A DNA stretch of 64,000 bases from Alentia gelatinosa. Its lineage: Eukaryota; Annelida; Polychaeta; Phyllodocida; Polynoidae. The translations under genes and the position numbers were made by a program. Positions within the stretch are counted from its first letter, which is position 1, and each line of letters starts with the position of its first letter. Below are positions 43,961 through 56,257 of the stretch, one piece after another. The notes beneath the pieces are model-generated. The model ran no database searches, was not told the origin of the DNA, and saw nothing but the letters and a program-made list of their open reading frames with translations. The DNA is taken from the NCBI GenBank assembly GCA_950022655.1, contig OX465592.1, positions 5,415,544-5,479,543 on the forward strand, written 5' to 3'.

Positions 43961-45042
43961 GATTTCCCGTTTAAAGTGTCATCTATACACACCGACGCGC
44001 TACGACAATCGATACATGATTGTCGTAGACCCTCTATGATATGTTTTCTTTTGTCGGTTCGCGTCGGGCTGCGTCGGTAGCGTTATTGTAGAAACCTGAC
44101 CAACTGCCGCGATAAGCTCTACGATTTTGCTACGATATGGATTTTGTATCGGGAGGGCAATATCGGGGCACATCGGTTCGCGTCGGGAGCCCGGTGGACA
44201 CCCCCTCCTTAAGCTCAATCTTGTGTAGTAAACGTCTTTGATTAGCGCCAGCGGAAGTTGATGCAAATACCATCAATACAACACTCCTACATGTGACACC
44301 ATGGGCCGAACACCACCCGGGCATTGCCTTTCTGATGGAGGCAGTGTCCATGAATAGCAGTCCTTTCAGTCTATCCTCACGTGTCTGCTGTATCATGATA
44401 AGCCTATTTGACGTCTCTACATTGGGGGTCAGTGTTTGGATGACGTCCCCTGCTGTATTGCAGCTATCTTTAGCTCGTCCTTTCTCCTGAAGGCATGTAG
44501 GTGTAGGGTGTTGACGTGTATTATTATACCCTCTCTCCCTTGTGAATGGGGTATATATAGACAGTAATAGATCTGTTTATGTATAGGGGGCGGTAAGCCA
44601 CGAGAGATAGTCGCGTAGTAATACACGAGCATTAGCATCTCCATAAACCATCATTTGTTATATTTATCATCCATCTTAACCAATGATTTATGGCCAAGAG
44701 TTCCCATATTAAAGGGTCGGCTATATATGTCGGAAGGGACACTTTTTGCTTTGCATACACAAAGGGACTGCAAATCAATCTGGGAATAAATTTTCCATGG
44801 ATTTCATATCCATAATCGATGGTCATGATATGGATTCTGACAGCTCAGAAAGTGGTTTACTGTGGCCTCATACTAAAGAAGAAACCAACAAGTTTTGGTC
44901 AAAGTCATCATTCTCCGTGAGTTTGATGTGGAGTGATATGAAAAAAAAGCAATAGCTGAGTGAATATCATGTAGCGTTCAAACAAGTTGAAGAACAACGA
45001 CTTTGACCGAAAGGAGATGCTTTCCGTATTTATCTCACCCAT

Positions 45043-45258
45043 GTGCACACTAAAAGAATGGATTTTGCACCGGATCTACACCATGTAGAACGGACTGCAA
45101 TATTCGTCCATGGGCATGGAGAACGAGTTCCCAATGTTAAGTTTATAGGAAAAAAAACGAGGGATGAGATGAATTGTCAATACTTTGTAATAAGAGGACA
45201 TCTAGTTACTGAACCCATAGGGATACCCTTTGGAGGTATTTATAGTACAAAAGTCTGA
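45043..45258 (+). pseudogene. unidentified coding-like fragment
   Basis: A 71-codon frame reads MHTKRMDFAPDLHHVERTAI and later FVIRGHLVTEPIGIPFGG. Coding-like frames also run through 44790-44955. No family is recognised, no splice partners are seen, and it may be a relic of a mobile element. Confidence 0.25.
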
Positions 45259-45684
45259 GAATCTCTCCGTTTTCTATTATTATATACATTATATTGATGA
45301 GAAAACGCCATTTTATTCACTTACCAAGTCATCTATTCATAGCTGATTCACTAATCACAATGAGCCCGAACATTAATCATACCGTATTGCACCCCTAGCA
45401 GTGGGTAGTATTTCATTGATGTTCAGCCATAGGTATATGACAATAGATGGGTAATAAAAAGCAGAAGTAAACACGCTCCCTGGCTCTGCGACAAGCTCAG
45501 GTCTAGCGTAAGGTCTCTTTGATGTATTCTCCATAAATGATTACACATAATGAGAGACCTGGGCATGTTTATGCATTATTATACCTCGTTTACCCCAGGG
45601 GTATAACGCAGAAGTAAACACGCTCCCTGGCTCTGAGATCAGCTGTCACCGGACATGCGGGAGACCCTGGTCTGATGAATCCTG

Positions 45685-46579
45685 TTATGCTAGGTTTACA
45701 CTGGAGCCATGGCGGTCACATTTCTGGACACCTTGGACCACCGTGGACGAAACATGAGGGATGTGATACAAACATGACAGGCTGTGACAGACCCTGATCA
45801 CCAATGCTTAAACTGTAAAAAAATATCAGCCATGGCGGCTACGGTGCTAATAGGAATCTTTCCAGTCCATAGTGACACATGATGAATGCTACGTAACGTG
45901 ACAGAACATAGTTGGCCATACAGGGCACCATGGACAAAACATGAGGGATGTGACTGAATATAGTCAGTCGTACAGGGCACCATGAGAAAAATGTGTGAGA
46001 GACGTGACCAAACATAATCTGCCGCACAGAGCACTGTGAGAAAAACATGAGAGACGTGACCCAACATACTCTGCCGTACAGAGCACCATGAGAAAAACTT
46101 GAGAGATGTGGCAGAATTTTAAACTAAAAAAATCAGCCATGGCGGCTCTGATGCTAATGGGAATCTTTTCAGGCCATAAAGAACATGTCATGAATGCCCC
46201 ATAACATGACAGAACGTGACTGACCGCAGCTGGCCGTACAGGGCATCGTGGACCAAACGTAAGGGACATGACTGAACGTAGTCCACGTTACAGGGCACCA
46301 TGAGCAAAATGTGAGTGACGTGACCAAACATGGCCACCTACGTTTGGTCATGTTCAGTCACGTAATGTTACACTTATCATGTCTCATGAGGGCCCTGAAT
46401 GTTTCTTTTATCATTTCAAAATTCTTCCCCGGGGACCAGGGCAGCCAGGATGGGTCACGGTCTGCCACATTAGCCCAACCCGTTCCCCTGAGTTGTGTCA
46501 CGTCCATCACGTTTATGTCCACGGAGCTCTATGTAGCACCAAAACGTGGCTGTCATGGCCCAGTGTAAACCTAGCATAA
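45685..46579. mobile_element. 895-bp TIR element with internal repeats
   Basis: Perfect 19-bp TIRs: TTATGCTAGGTTTACACTG and its inverse. The interior carries about eight imperfect units of 50-60 bp with CCGTACAGAGCACCATGAG and GACGTGACCAAACAT, and two copies of ATCAGCCATGGCGGCT. Non-coding. Confidence 0.85.
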
Positions 46580-46920
46580 GACGTTATGCGGCCCTGAGCC
46601 CCACGTCAGTGAGCAGACAGAGCGCCATTCAGCTCCTATCAAGCTCATTGATCCGTCATAGACGACACTACACACAGCCCATCTCCTTATATGGGCATAT
46701 CACCGCCGGCCAGCTTCCTTCCGACACGGCCGCCAGCTGGCGCCACCGGAGATAACCGGAAGCCAAGAAGGCAGTGCGTGCGCAGCTCGTCAGGAAAGTT
46801 CCTGGCAGGATGAGCTATTTATGAGCTGGTCCTTTGGGAACAACATGAGCCGTGTCTGCTGTCAGAATGTTTCTGACAAACGCCGGCGCAAGTCGTACAG
46901 TGTCAGATGAATTGAATAGA

Positions 46921-47031
46921 TACACAATAATGATTGGTTTTGTTGACGAGTGGCAGTAATCTCTGAGTAGCTGACGCGTAGTAATATCTGAGCGACAGCA
47001 AGGATATTACTACGCGTCAACTACGAGGAGA
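46921..47031. mobile_element. snap-back palindrome truncated by minisatellite
   Basis: Begins CACAATAATGATTGGTTTTG as in 13381-13521 and includes the centre, but the right arm stops at GTCAACTACGAGGAGAT, where the GT-rich array begins. Confidence 0.7.
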
Positions 47032-47271
47032 TGTGGTGTAGGTGTGCATGGTATAGGTGTGGGTGAAGATATGGTGTAGGTGTGGGTGGGAGGTGTGGTG
47101 GGTGGTGTAGGTGTGGTGGGGGGTGTGTTGAGTGGTGTAGGTGTGGTGGGGGGTGTGTTGAGTGGTGTAGGTGTGGTGGGGGGGGGTGTGTTGAGTGGTG
47201 TAGGTGTGGTGGGGGGTATAGGTGTGGGTGGGTGGTGTAGGTGTGGGTGGGAGTTGTGGGGGGTGGTGTAG

Positions 47272-48614
47272 CAGGGTTCGTACAGAGCTTGGAAAAGCCT
47301 GGAATTATGCTTTGGGTTTTCCAGGCCTGGAAAAGCCTGAAATTCTCAGAGAGCCTGGAAAATCCTGGAAGAGCCTGGAAAATTTAGTTATGCATGAAAA
47401 CATTTCTTTAGTTTATGATATTCTGGGCCCTGTTTTTTAGTCACGACAATCGTTATTGGCGACATCGGCCAGGCGGGAGTGTGCTATAGAGCCACGATCT
47501 TAGAACCTGCGACAAATGGCGTCCGTCTACGACACGTAGGGAGCTCAAATGTGTATTATAGTCACGACAATCGGTGCTCACCCAAGCGAAAAATGACGCC
47601 ACATGTGTCATGGGCCTAAGACAAATTTGGACATGTCGTACCGAATGCGCAACTTCACTTCCCCTAGGAATTAAGCAATGAAATTTTAACATGAGTAAGG
47701 TATACATATAACCAATAATCGTACCAAATATGAAGAAAATCGGCCTCACCGTTCTGAAGATATCGGTGTTTCAATTTCGTCAGAGCAAATGCTGCTCTGG
47801 TGGCCAGTGTAGCTTTACCCTCACGTGATCTAAGTTACTTCACTCTCCCAGCAGAGATTCTGTGCTCGACACCGCGAAAGATCTGCTCGGAGAGTGCATG
47901 TACGATATCCAATCTATATCCCAATGTTTCATATTGAAACGCCGATAACTTCGGAACGGTTGGGCAGATATTCTTCATATTTGGAACGATTATAGGTTAT
48001 ATGTACCCCTTACTCGCAATAAAATTTTGTGACTTAATTCCATCAGGAAGTGGAAAAATCCTCTATATACGCACAGTGATGTGTTACAGAACCTAGGACA
48101 GTTCTATACTTGTCGTTGGCGCAGACACTTTAAGCTCTGATCTTAGGCCGCAGGCTACGACACTGTCTATAGGACAGTGGCCATTTTGTATCACCAAAAA
48201 GTGTCTTGGTCTCAAGGGACGATCTTAGGCCATCGTGGATCTACGATATCGTGACTAAAAAACAAGGCCCAGGTCATTATTAGCTTTCCCTAACTATGTT
48301 ACCTGACTGCCAATGAAATTTTAGTGACTTGGATTAAATAGCCCCAAAAAATCCTTTATTTGATCATGTTTAGCGAATTGCTAATAATATAGAATGGATT
48401 TGATTATTTGTCTTCATATTTAAAAGTGGCAAAAAAATAATTTTGAAGATATCAATCCCAAACCACAAGGTAGTAAGGAAGACTAAATTTGGTGATGAAT
48501 CAGACATGGTTTTAAAAACAGTGACCAGATGTGCCTGGAAAAAACAATATAAGAGCCTGGAAAAGCCTGGTAAAAGCCTGGCATTTTATTGGGCTGTCTA
48601 TGTACGAACTCTGG
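47272..48614. mobile_element. outer TIR element with CAGGGTTCGTACA ends (one of three copies)
   Basis: Starts CAGGGTTCGTACAGAGCTTG and ends TGTACGAACTCTGG. The subterminal regions are rich in GCCTGGAAAA motifs. Interrupted by the element at 47425-48270. Copies recur 1,772 and 3,544 bp to the right. Confidence 0.75.
47425..48270. mobile_element. TIR element, GGGCCCTG family, copy C (nested, in three copies)
   Basis: 846 bp from GGGCCCTGTTTTTTAGTCAC to GTGACTAAAAAACAAGGCCC. Also at 49197-50042 and 50969-51814. Its middle differs from copies A and B, containing CTCACGTGATCTAAGTTACT. Confidence 0.85.
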
Positions 48615-51600
48615 TGTAGGTGTGGGTGGGAGGTGCAGTGGGTGGTTATAGGCGTGGGTTGGATGGGTGGTGTAGGTGTTGGTATAGGTGTGGGTGGGAG
48701 GTGTGGTATAGGTGTGGGTGGGAGGTGTGGGTGGGAGTTGTGGTGGGTGGTGTATGTGTGGGTGGGAGTTGTGGTGGGTGGGGTATGTGTGGGTGGGAGG
48801 CGTGGTATAGGTGTGGGTGGGAGGCGTGGTGGGTGGTATAGGTGTGGGTGGGAGTTGTGGTGTAGGTGTGGGTGGGAGTTGTGGTGTAGGTGTGGGTGGG
48901 AGGGATGGTGAGTGGTATAGGTGTGGGTGGGAGTTGTGGTGTAGGTGTGGGTGGGAGGCGTGGTGAGTGGTGTATGTGTGGTGGGGGGTATAGGTGTGGG
49001 TGGGTGGTGTAGGTGTGGGTGGGAGTTGTGGGGGGTGGTGTAGCAGGGTTCGTACAGAGCTTGGAAAAGCCTGGAATTATGCTTTGGGTTTTCCAGGCCT
49101 GGAAAAGCCTGAAATTCTCAGAGAGCCTGGAAAATCCTGGAAGAGCCTGGAAAATTTAGTTATGCATGAAAACATTTCTTTAGTTTATGATATTCTGGGC
49201 CCTGTTTTTTAGTCACGACAATCGTTATTGGCGACATCGGCCAGGCGGGAGTGTGCTATAGAGCCACGATCTTAGAACCTGCGACAAATGGCGTCCGTCT
49301 ACGACACGTAGGGAGCTCAAATGTGTATTATAGTCACGACAATCGGTGCTCACCCAAGCGAAAAATGACGCCACATGTGTCATGGGCCTAAGACAAATTT
49401 GGACATGTCGTACCGAATGCGCAACTTCACTTCCCCTAGGAATTAAGCAATGAAATTTTAACATGAGTAAGGTATACATATAACCAATAATCGTACCAAA
49501 TATGAAGAAAATCGGCCTCACCGTTCTGAAGATATCGGTGTTTCAATTTCGTCAGAGCAAATGCTGCTCTGGTGGCCAGTGTAGCTTTACCCTCACGTGA
49601 TCTAAGTTACTTCACTCTCCCAGCAGAGATTCTGTGCTCGACACCGCAAAAGATCTGCTCGGAGAGTGCATGTACGATATCCAATCTATATCCCAATGTT
49701 TCATATTGAAACGCCGATAACTTCGGAACGGTTGGGCAGATATTCTTCATATTTGGAACGATTATAGGTTATATGTACCCCTTACTCGCAATAAAATTTT
49801 GTGACTTAATTCCATCAGGAAGTGGAAAAATCCTCTATATACGCACAGTGATGTGTTACAGAACCTAGGACAGTTCTATACTTGTCGTTGGCGCAGACAC
49901 TTTAAGCTCTGATCTTAGGCCGCAGGCTACGACACTGTCTATAGGACAGTGGCCATTTTGTATCACCAAAAAGTGTCTTGGTCTCAAGGGACGATCTTAG
50001 GCCATCGTGGATCTACGATATCGTGACTAAAAAACAAGGCCCAGGTCATTATTAGCTTTCCCTAACTATGTTACCTGACTGCCAATGAAATTTTAGTGAC
50101 TTGGATTAAATAGCCCCAAAAAATCCTTTATTTGATCATGTTTAGCGAATTGCTAATAATATAGAATGGATTTGATTATTTGTCTTCATATTTAAAAGTG
50201 GCAAAAAAATAATTTTGAAGATATCAATCCCAAACCACAAGGTAGTAAGGAAGACTAAATTTGGTGATGAATCAGACATGGTTTTAAAAACAGTGACCAG
50301 ATGTGCCTGGAAAAAACAATATAAGAGCCTGGAAAAGCCTGGTAAAAGCCTGGCATTTTATTGGGCTGTCTATGTACGAACTCTGGTGTAGGTGTGGGTG
50401 GGAGGTGCAGTGGGTGGTTATAGGCGTGGGTTGGATGGGTGGTGTAGGTGTTGGTATAGGTGTGGGTGGGAGGTGTGGTATAGGTGTGGGTGGGAGGTGT
50501 GGGTGGGAGTTGTGGTGGGTGGTGTATGTGTGGGTGGGAGTTGTGGTGGGTGGGGTATGTGTGGGTGGGAGGCGTGGTATAGGTGTGGGTGGGAGGCGTG
50601 GTGGGTGGTATAGGTGTGGGTGGGAGTTGTGGTGTAGGTGTGGGTGGGAGTTGTGGTGTAGGTGTGGGTGGGAGGGATGGTGAGTGGTATAGGTGTGGGT
50701 GGGAGTTGTGGTGTAGGTGTGGGTGGGAGGCGTGGTGAGTGGTGTATGTGTGGTGGGGGGTATAGGTGTGGGTGGGTGGTGTAGGTGTGGGTGGGAGTTG
50801 TGGGGGGTGGTGTAGCAGGGTTCGTACAGAGCTTGGAAAAGCCTGGAATTATGCTTTGGGTTTTCCAGGCCTGGAAAAGCCTGAAATTCTCAGAGAGCCT
50901 GGAAAATCCTGGAAGAGCCTGGAAAATTTAGTTATGCATGAAAACATTTCTTTAGTTTATGATATTCTGGGCCCTGTTTTTTAGTCACGACAATCGTTAT
51001 TGGCGACATCGGCCAGGCGGGAGTGTGCTATAGAGCCACGATCTTAGAACCTGCGACAAATGGCGTCCGTCTACGACACGTAGGGAGCTCAAATGTGTAT
51101 TATAGTCACGACAATCGGTGCTCACCCAAGCGAAAAATGACGCCACATGTGTCATGGGCCTAAGACAAATTTGGACATGTCGTACCGAATGCGCAACTTC
51201 ACTTCCCCTAGGAATTAAGCAATGAAATTTTAACATGAGTAAGGTATACATATAACCAATAATCGTACCAAATATGAAGAAAATCGGCCTCACCGTTCTG
51301 AAGATATCGGTGTTTCAATTTCGTCAGAGCAAATGCTGCTCTGGTGGCCAGTGTAGCTTTACCCTCACGTGATCTAAGTTACTTCACTCTCCCAGCAGAG
51401 ATTCTGTGCTCGACACCGCGAAAGATCTGCTCGGAGAGTGCATGTACGATATCCAATCTATATCCCAATGTTTCATATTGAAACGCCGATAACTTCGGAA
51501 CGGTTGGGCAGATATTCTTCATATTTGGAACGATTATAGGTTATATGTACCCCTTACTCGCAATAAAATTTTGTGACTTAATTCCATCAGGAAGTGGAAA

Positions 51601-52784
51601 AATCCTCTATATACGCACAGTGATGTGTTACAGAACCTAGGACAGTTCTATACTTGTCGTTGGCGCAGACACTTTAAGCTCTGATCTTAGGCCGCAGGCT
51701 ACGACACTGTCTATAGGACAGTGGCCATTTTGTATCACCAAAAAGTGTCTTGGTCTCAAGGGACGATCTTAGGCCATCGTGGATCTACGATATCGTGACT
51801 AAAAAACAAGGCCCAGGTCATTATTAGCTTTCCCTAACTATGTTACCTGACTGCCAATGAAATTTTAGTGACTTGGATTAAATAGCCCCAAAAAATCCTT
51901 TATTTGATCATGTTTAGCGAATTGCTAATAATATAGAATGGATTTGATTATTTGTCTTCATATTTAAAAGTGGCAAAAAAATAATTTTGAAGATATCAAT
52001 CCCAAACCACAAGGTAGTAAGGAAGACTAAATTTGGTGATGAATCAGACATGGTTTTAAAAACAGTGACCAGATGTGCCTGGAAAAAACAATATAAGAGC
52101 CTGGAAAAGCCTGGTAAAAGCCTGGCATTTTATTGGGCTGTCTATGTACGAACTCTGGTGTAGGTGTGGGTGGGAGGTGCAGTGGGTGGTTATAGGCGTG
52201 GGTTGGATGGGTGGTGTAGGTGTTGGTATAGGTGTGGGTGGGAGGTGTGGTATAGGTGTGGGTGGGAGGTGTGGGTGGGAGTTGTGGTGGGTGGTGTATG
52301 TGTGGGTGGGAGTTGTGGTGGGTGGGGTATGTGTGGGTGGGAGGCGTGGTATAGGTGTGGGTGGGAGGCGTGGTGGGTGGTATAGGTGTGGGTGGGAGTT
52401 GTGGTGTAGGTGTGGGTGGGAGTTGTGGTGTAGGTGTGGGTGGGAGGGATGGTGAGTGGTATAGGTGTGGGTGGGAGTTGTGGTGTAGGTGTGGGTGGGA
52501 GGCGTGGTGAGTGGTGTATGTGTGGGTGGGAGTTGTGGTGGGTGGTGTATGTGTGGGTGGGAGGCGTGGTGGGTGGTGTATGTGTGGGTGGGAGTTGTGG
52601 TGTATGTGTGGGTGGGAGGCGTGGTGGGTGGTGTATGTGTGGGTGGGAGGCGTGGTGAGTGGTGTATGTGTGGGTGGGAGGCGTGGTGGGTGGTGTATGT
52701 GTGGGTGGGAGGTATGGTAAGTGGTGTAGGTGTGGGTGGGAGGCGTGGTGGGTGGCATGGATGTGATATAGGTGTGTCATCTAT

Positions 52785-53610
52785 AATGGAGACACTTATT
52801 TGTTACCCAAACCTTGTGTAAAGTCTGGGAAGAGAGCTGTCTGGATGTAAAATCAACCAAGGAGTCCATACTCATTGAATCAACCAAACCAAACCCAAAC
52901 CTTGTGATGTAATTCTGTGTGGTTTCTGCTCCGTCAGCAAAGTCCAGCCTCAACAAAACACAGACTTCTATCTGTGATGGAGACGTTTATAAATAGATTC
53001 TATTAAAGCCCCAATGAGTCTGAGTATAGCCTATAAAGCCAACCTTACTATTAATAGATGTAAGACGAGGCTAAGTCTGTCCCCTAGCTTGATGCTACCT
53101 TGAATAACAGTTAAGAACTGTACCTAACCACCGTAACCAAGTACACTGGTGGGTGTGACATCATCAAATGATGTCATACCTGTCCCCCTATGGTTGCATG
53201 GCAAGACGCACGGCAACCCTGTGTCATACCAACAGATATTGGAATTCAGACAGAAAAAGTCACTCCAAAAGAGTGATATCTGGGGGAGGGTTTTAAAAAA
53301 GAAATATGGTCAAGGTTTCGCCAGGATCGGCTCTTCAGGCATCTTAGGAAAGCTTTTAGAAGTTAGCAAGGTGATCAAAGGATCTTGAACTTTTATAATA
53401 AGAAAGGATAGTAAATCCAGATTGGTATTTAGTCCATAATTTCCAGTGTGTGGTTACAAACCTACCCAAAAAGGATAGATTGATCATATTAGCAGGGTTC
53501 TGAGATTGCATTAATTTAGAAAACCTAAAACCTGAAAGTATGCATTCACCGGTAGATGTAAAAAAAAATTACGAGGCAATGGGTGTATGCTACTTCGAGG
53601 TAATTGCACG
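52785..53610. other. unique sequence, no gene recognised
   Basis: No convincing exon. Short AACCAAACC motifs near 52855-52900 resemble tails of SINE-like repeats elsewhere in the window. Confidence 0.35.
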
Positions 53611-53612
53611 AT

Positions 53613-54778
53613 AGACTGGAGTGTCTATCAGATTGAGGCCTTCTGGGATCACTGTCCGAAGGCAGTGAATCCAGACATTTTCCAGTTTATTCTGCAGGTA
53701 AGTGGCCCTTGGATTTTCTGGGTGAGTGAATAAAGTCTACTATGTGGATTTTTATGTCGGAGAGGCCCATGTGGCCCTGGGAGTTGAAATGGAGACCCAT
53801 GTCCGTGTCTAAGCGACTGTGGGTCACTTTATGGAAATGGTCCTGGAAGCGGTCCATTAACCGGCGCTTGTTTGGCCCACGTATTGTAGGCCGCACCTGT
53901 TGCAGGTGATGCAATATATGAGATTGCAACTCTGACAGGAGATGTTGTGTTTGGAGGCGTATGTGCGTCTCGTTGTGTGGGAGAGTATGTGTCCGCTAGT
54001 ATCAAGTCTGGTGCAATACCTGCAGTCCGTCGGAGTGCAGACATTGTATGTGCGGCCCATACGGGCCGACGGGTGTTTGTGGGTCCCTTCTGGGTGATAG
54101 TCTAGTTAAGTCCTTACCAGGAGGTTTCTTAAGTTGGGTTGGTTGCGCATGGCGATCACTGGCCGCTGCGTGCTCAAGAGTTTGGTCCGGTTGGATGAAG
54201 CCAAGATGGGCCAGTGATCATGTATCACCCTTTTTGAAAGAGTCGAAAGTGGGGTGAAAGGTGGTAACTACGACCGAAAGGTCAGGTTTGGGTTTGGCAG
54301 TTTGTTGAGAGGTAGGTGGCCTGTATTGGTCCGCTCGGATGAGCCTCTCAGCTAGGAGTGATGTGGGGTAGCCCCGAGCTCGGAAGTGGGCTGCCTTGTC
54401 CAGGCAGTGTTTGAGAAAAGAGTGTCTACGTGTGCAAATGCGTTTGATGCGTAGGAATTGGCTGAATGGGTACCTCTCTTGCAATGTAGGGGATGTGAGG
54501 AAGTGTAGTGGAGACATATGTGGGTTTGGAGTAGAGGTCGGTTTCTAGGTGATTGTCCCTGACCTGGACTAGAGTGTCCACGAAGTGGATAGCGGCGGAA
54601 GAGATCTCCTTCATGAACTTGATGCTGGGATGGGATGAGTTCAAGTGCTCGATGAAATCGTTGAGACTTGGTTCGCCTTGGGTCCAAATGACGAAAATGT
54701 CGTCAATGTATCTGACCCAAAGCCTGGGCTGGGTGTGGTATGTATAGACATGGCTGTGCCCCCTACCTGTAAGAAATG
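53613..54778 (-). pseudogene. Penelope-like element, truncated left copy
   Basis: Inverted relative to the right copy. On the minus strand RT sequence lies at about 54218-54776 and the GIY-YIG region at about 53687-54060. It reads NLIYCITCNRCGLQYVGQTS, preceded by Cys pairs (CRYC, CQSC). Frame breaks separate the RT and endonuclease parts. The N-terminal half of the RT is absent. Confidence 0.8.
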
Positions 54779-55437
54779 AACAATTATCAATTCAACGGTA
54801 CCCATTTCTTACAGGTAGGGGGCACAGCCATGGGTACCAGGGTGGCCCCCACCCTAGCCAACCTCTTCATGGGTCATTTTGAACAGAAATTTGTCTATAC
54901 ATACCACACCCAGCCCAGGCTTTGGGTCAGATACATTGACAACATTTTCGTCATTTGGACCCAAGGCGAACCAAGCCTCAACGATTTCATCGAGCACTTG
55001 AACTCATCCCATCCCAGCATCAATTTCACGAAGGAGATCTCTTCCACCGCTATCCACTTCGTGGACACTCTAGTCCAGGTCAGGGACAATCACCTAGAAA
55101 CCGACCTCTACTCCAAACCCACAGATGTCAACAACTACCTCCACTACACTTCCTCACATCCCCCACATTGCAAGAGGGGTATCCCCTTCAGCCAATTCCT
55201 ACGCATCAAACGCATTTGCACACATAGACGTTCTTTTCTCAAATACTGCCTGGACAAGGCAGCCCACTTCCGAGCTCGGGGCTACCCCACTTCACTCCTA
55301 GCTGAGAGCCTCATCTGAGTGGACCAATACAGGCCACCTACCTCTCAACAAACTGCCAAACCCAAACCTGACCTTTCGGTCATAGTTACCACCTTTCACC
55401 CCACTTTTGACTCTTTGAAAAGGGTGATACATGATCA
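54776..55437 (+). pseudogene. Penelope-like element, right copy, RT part
   Basis: Reads NNYQFNGTHFLQVGGTAMGT, VAPTLANLFMGHFE and WVRYIDNIFVIW, the RT core of Penelope-like elements with YIDN at the catalytic box. Other recognisable stretches are FVDTLVQVRDNHLETDLYSK and RRSFLKYCLDKAAHFRARGY. An in-frame TGA at 55316-55318 corresponds to CGA (Arg) in the left copy; the frame then continues to the insertion point. Confidence 0.85.
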
Positions 55438-55440
55438 CTG

Positions 55441-56256
55441 GGGGCCTGTTCACTAGTAGGGGGGTAAAGGCGAGAGGTAGGACTGCAACAGTGACACCAA
55501 CAGTGATACCAACAGTGTCAAGCCCAAATTCGCGTTTTATCAGTGGTCTCACTGTTGAGGTGAGACCAACTCTCACTGTTGGCACAGGTCTCGCTATGCA
55601 CACGCATTTGACATTCGAATTTATTCGTCGACGGGCCGGGATAATGTGGAATTTCACCCCTTCCCATAGGAATTAAGCAATGAAATTTTTACACGAGTAA
55701 GGCATATATATATAACCTATAATCATACCAAATATGAAGAAAATCGGTCGCAGCTTTCCAAAGTTATCGGCGTTTGAATTTTGTCATAGCAATCATCTGC
55801 TCTGGTGGTCAGTCACCCTCCCACCTCCCGATACACAGTCAATGTCAAGGTCGCTGCATAAATTAGCGGAGATGGGAAAAATACACTGGCCACCAGAGCA
55901 GACGATTGCTATGACGAAATTCAAACGCCGATAACTTGGGAACGGCTTGGCCGTTCTCCTCCATATTTGGTACGATTATAGGTTATATGTATACCTTACT
56001 CGTGTAAAAATTTCATTGCCCTCCTCTGACATAAACAAAACTCTAAACCCAACAGCGACAGGGTCTACCCTGTCACTTATAGTGCCTCAACAGTGATAGG
56101 TACAGTGAGACCTAATTGTGTAGTGAAACATACTCTCTCACTGTTGGTCTCACTCCTTACCTGACTCGCATTCACGCTTGACTGCACCTTCTCATGAAAC
56201 GCAAACTATCACTGTTTTCTCACTATGGCAGCGTACCCTCCTAGTGAAACGGCCCC
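55441..56256. mobile_element. TIR element inserted in the Penelope-like copy
   Basis: 816 bp; GGGGCCTGTTCACTAGTAGG inverts as CCTCCTAGTGAAACGGCCCC. CTG flanks both sides (55438-55440 and 56257-56259), while the left Penelope copy has an uninterrupted ATCACTGGCCCA at this site, so the target duplication is 3 bp. TIR form and 3-bp duplication resemble PIF/Harbinger elements (inference). The core at about 55665-56020 matches the core of GGGCCC elements A and B. Confidence 0.85.
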
Positions 56257-56257
56257 C

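Larger units (their letters stand above)
47204..52519. repeat. 1,772-bp unit in three near-identical tandem copies
   Basis: Copies are about 47204-48975, 48976-50747 and 50748-52519. I noted one clear substitution (A at about 49648 in copy 2 versus G in copies 1 and 3). Each unit contains minisatellite plus a nested pair of TIR elements. Confidence 0.92.
47031..52780. repeat. GGTGTGGGTGGGAG minisatellite interrupted by insertions
   Basis: GT-rich units of 20-31 bp (GTAGGTGTGGGTGGGAGTTG type) occupy 47031-47271, 48615-49043, 50387-50815 and 52159-52780. Open frames across it on both strands are repeat artefacts. Confidence 0.9.

Noticed and set aside
47453..47749. 98-codon minus-strand frame present three times
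   Set aside because: Lies inside a non-coding TIR element and is repeated only because the 1,772-bp unit is triplicated.
47080..52780. Open frames rich in Gly-Val-Gly-Trp or His-Thr-Tyr-Thr in the GT-rich arrays
   Set aside because: They follow the minisatellite period and change with it; no start context or conservation.
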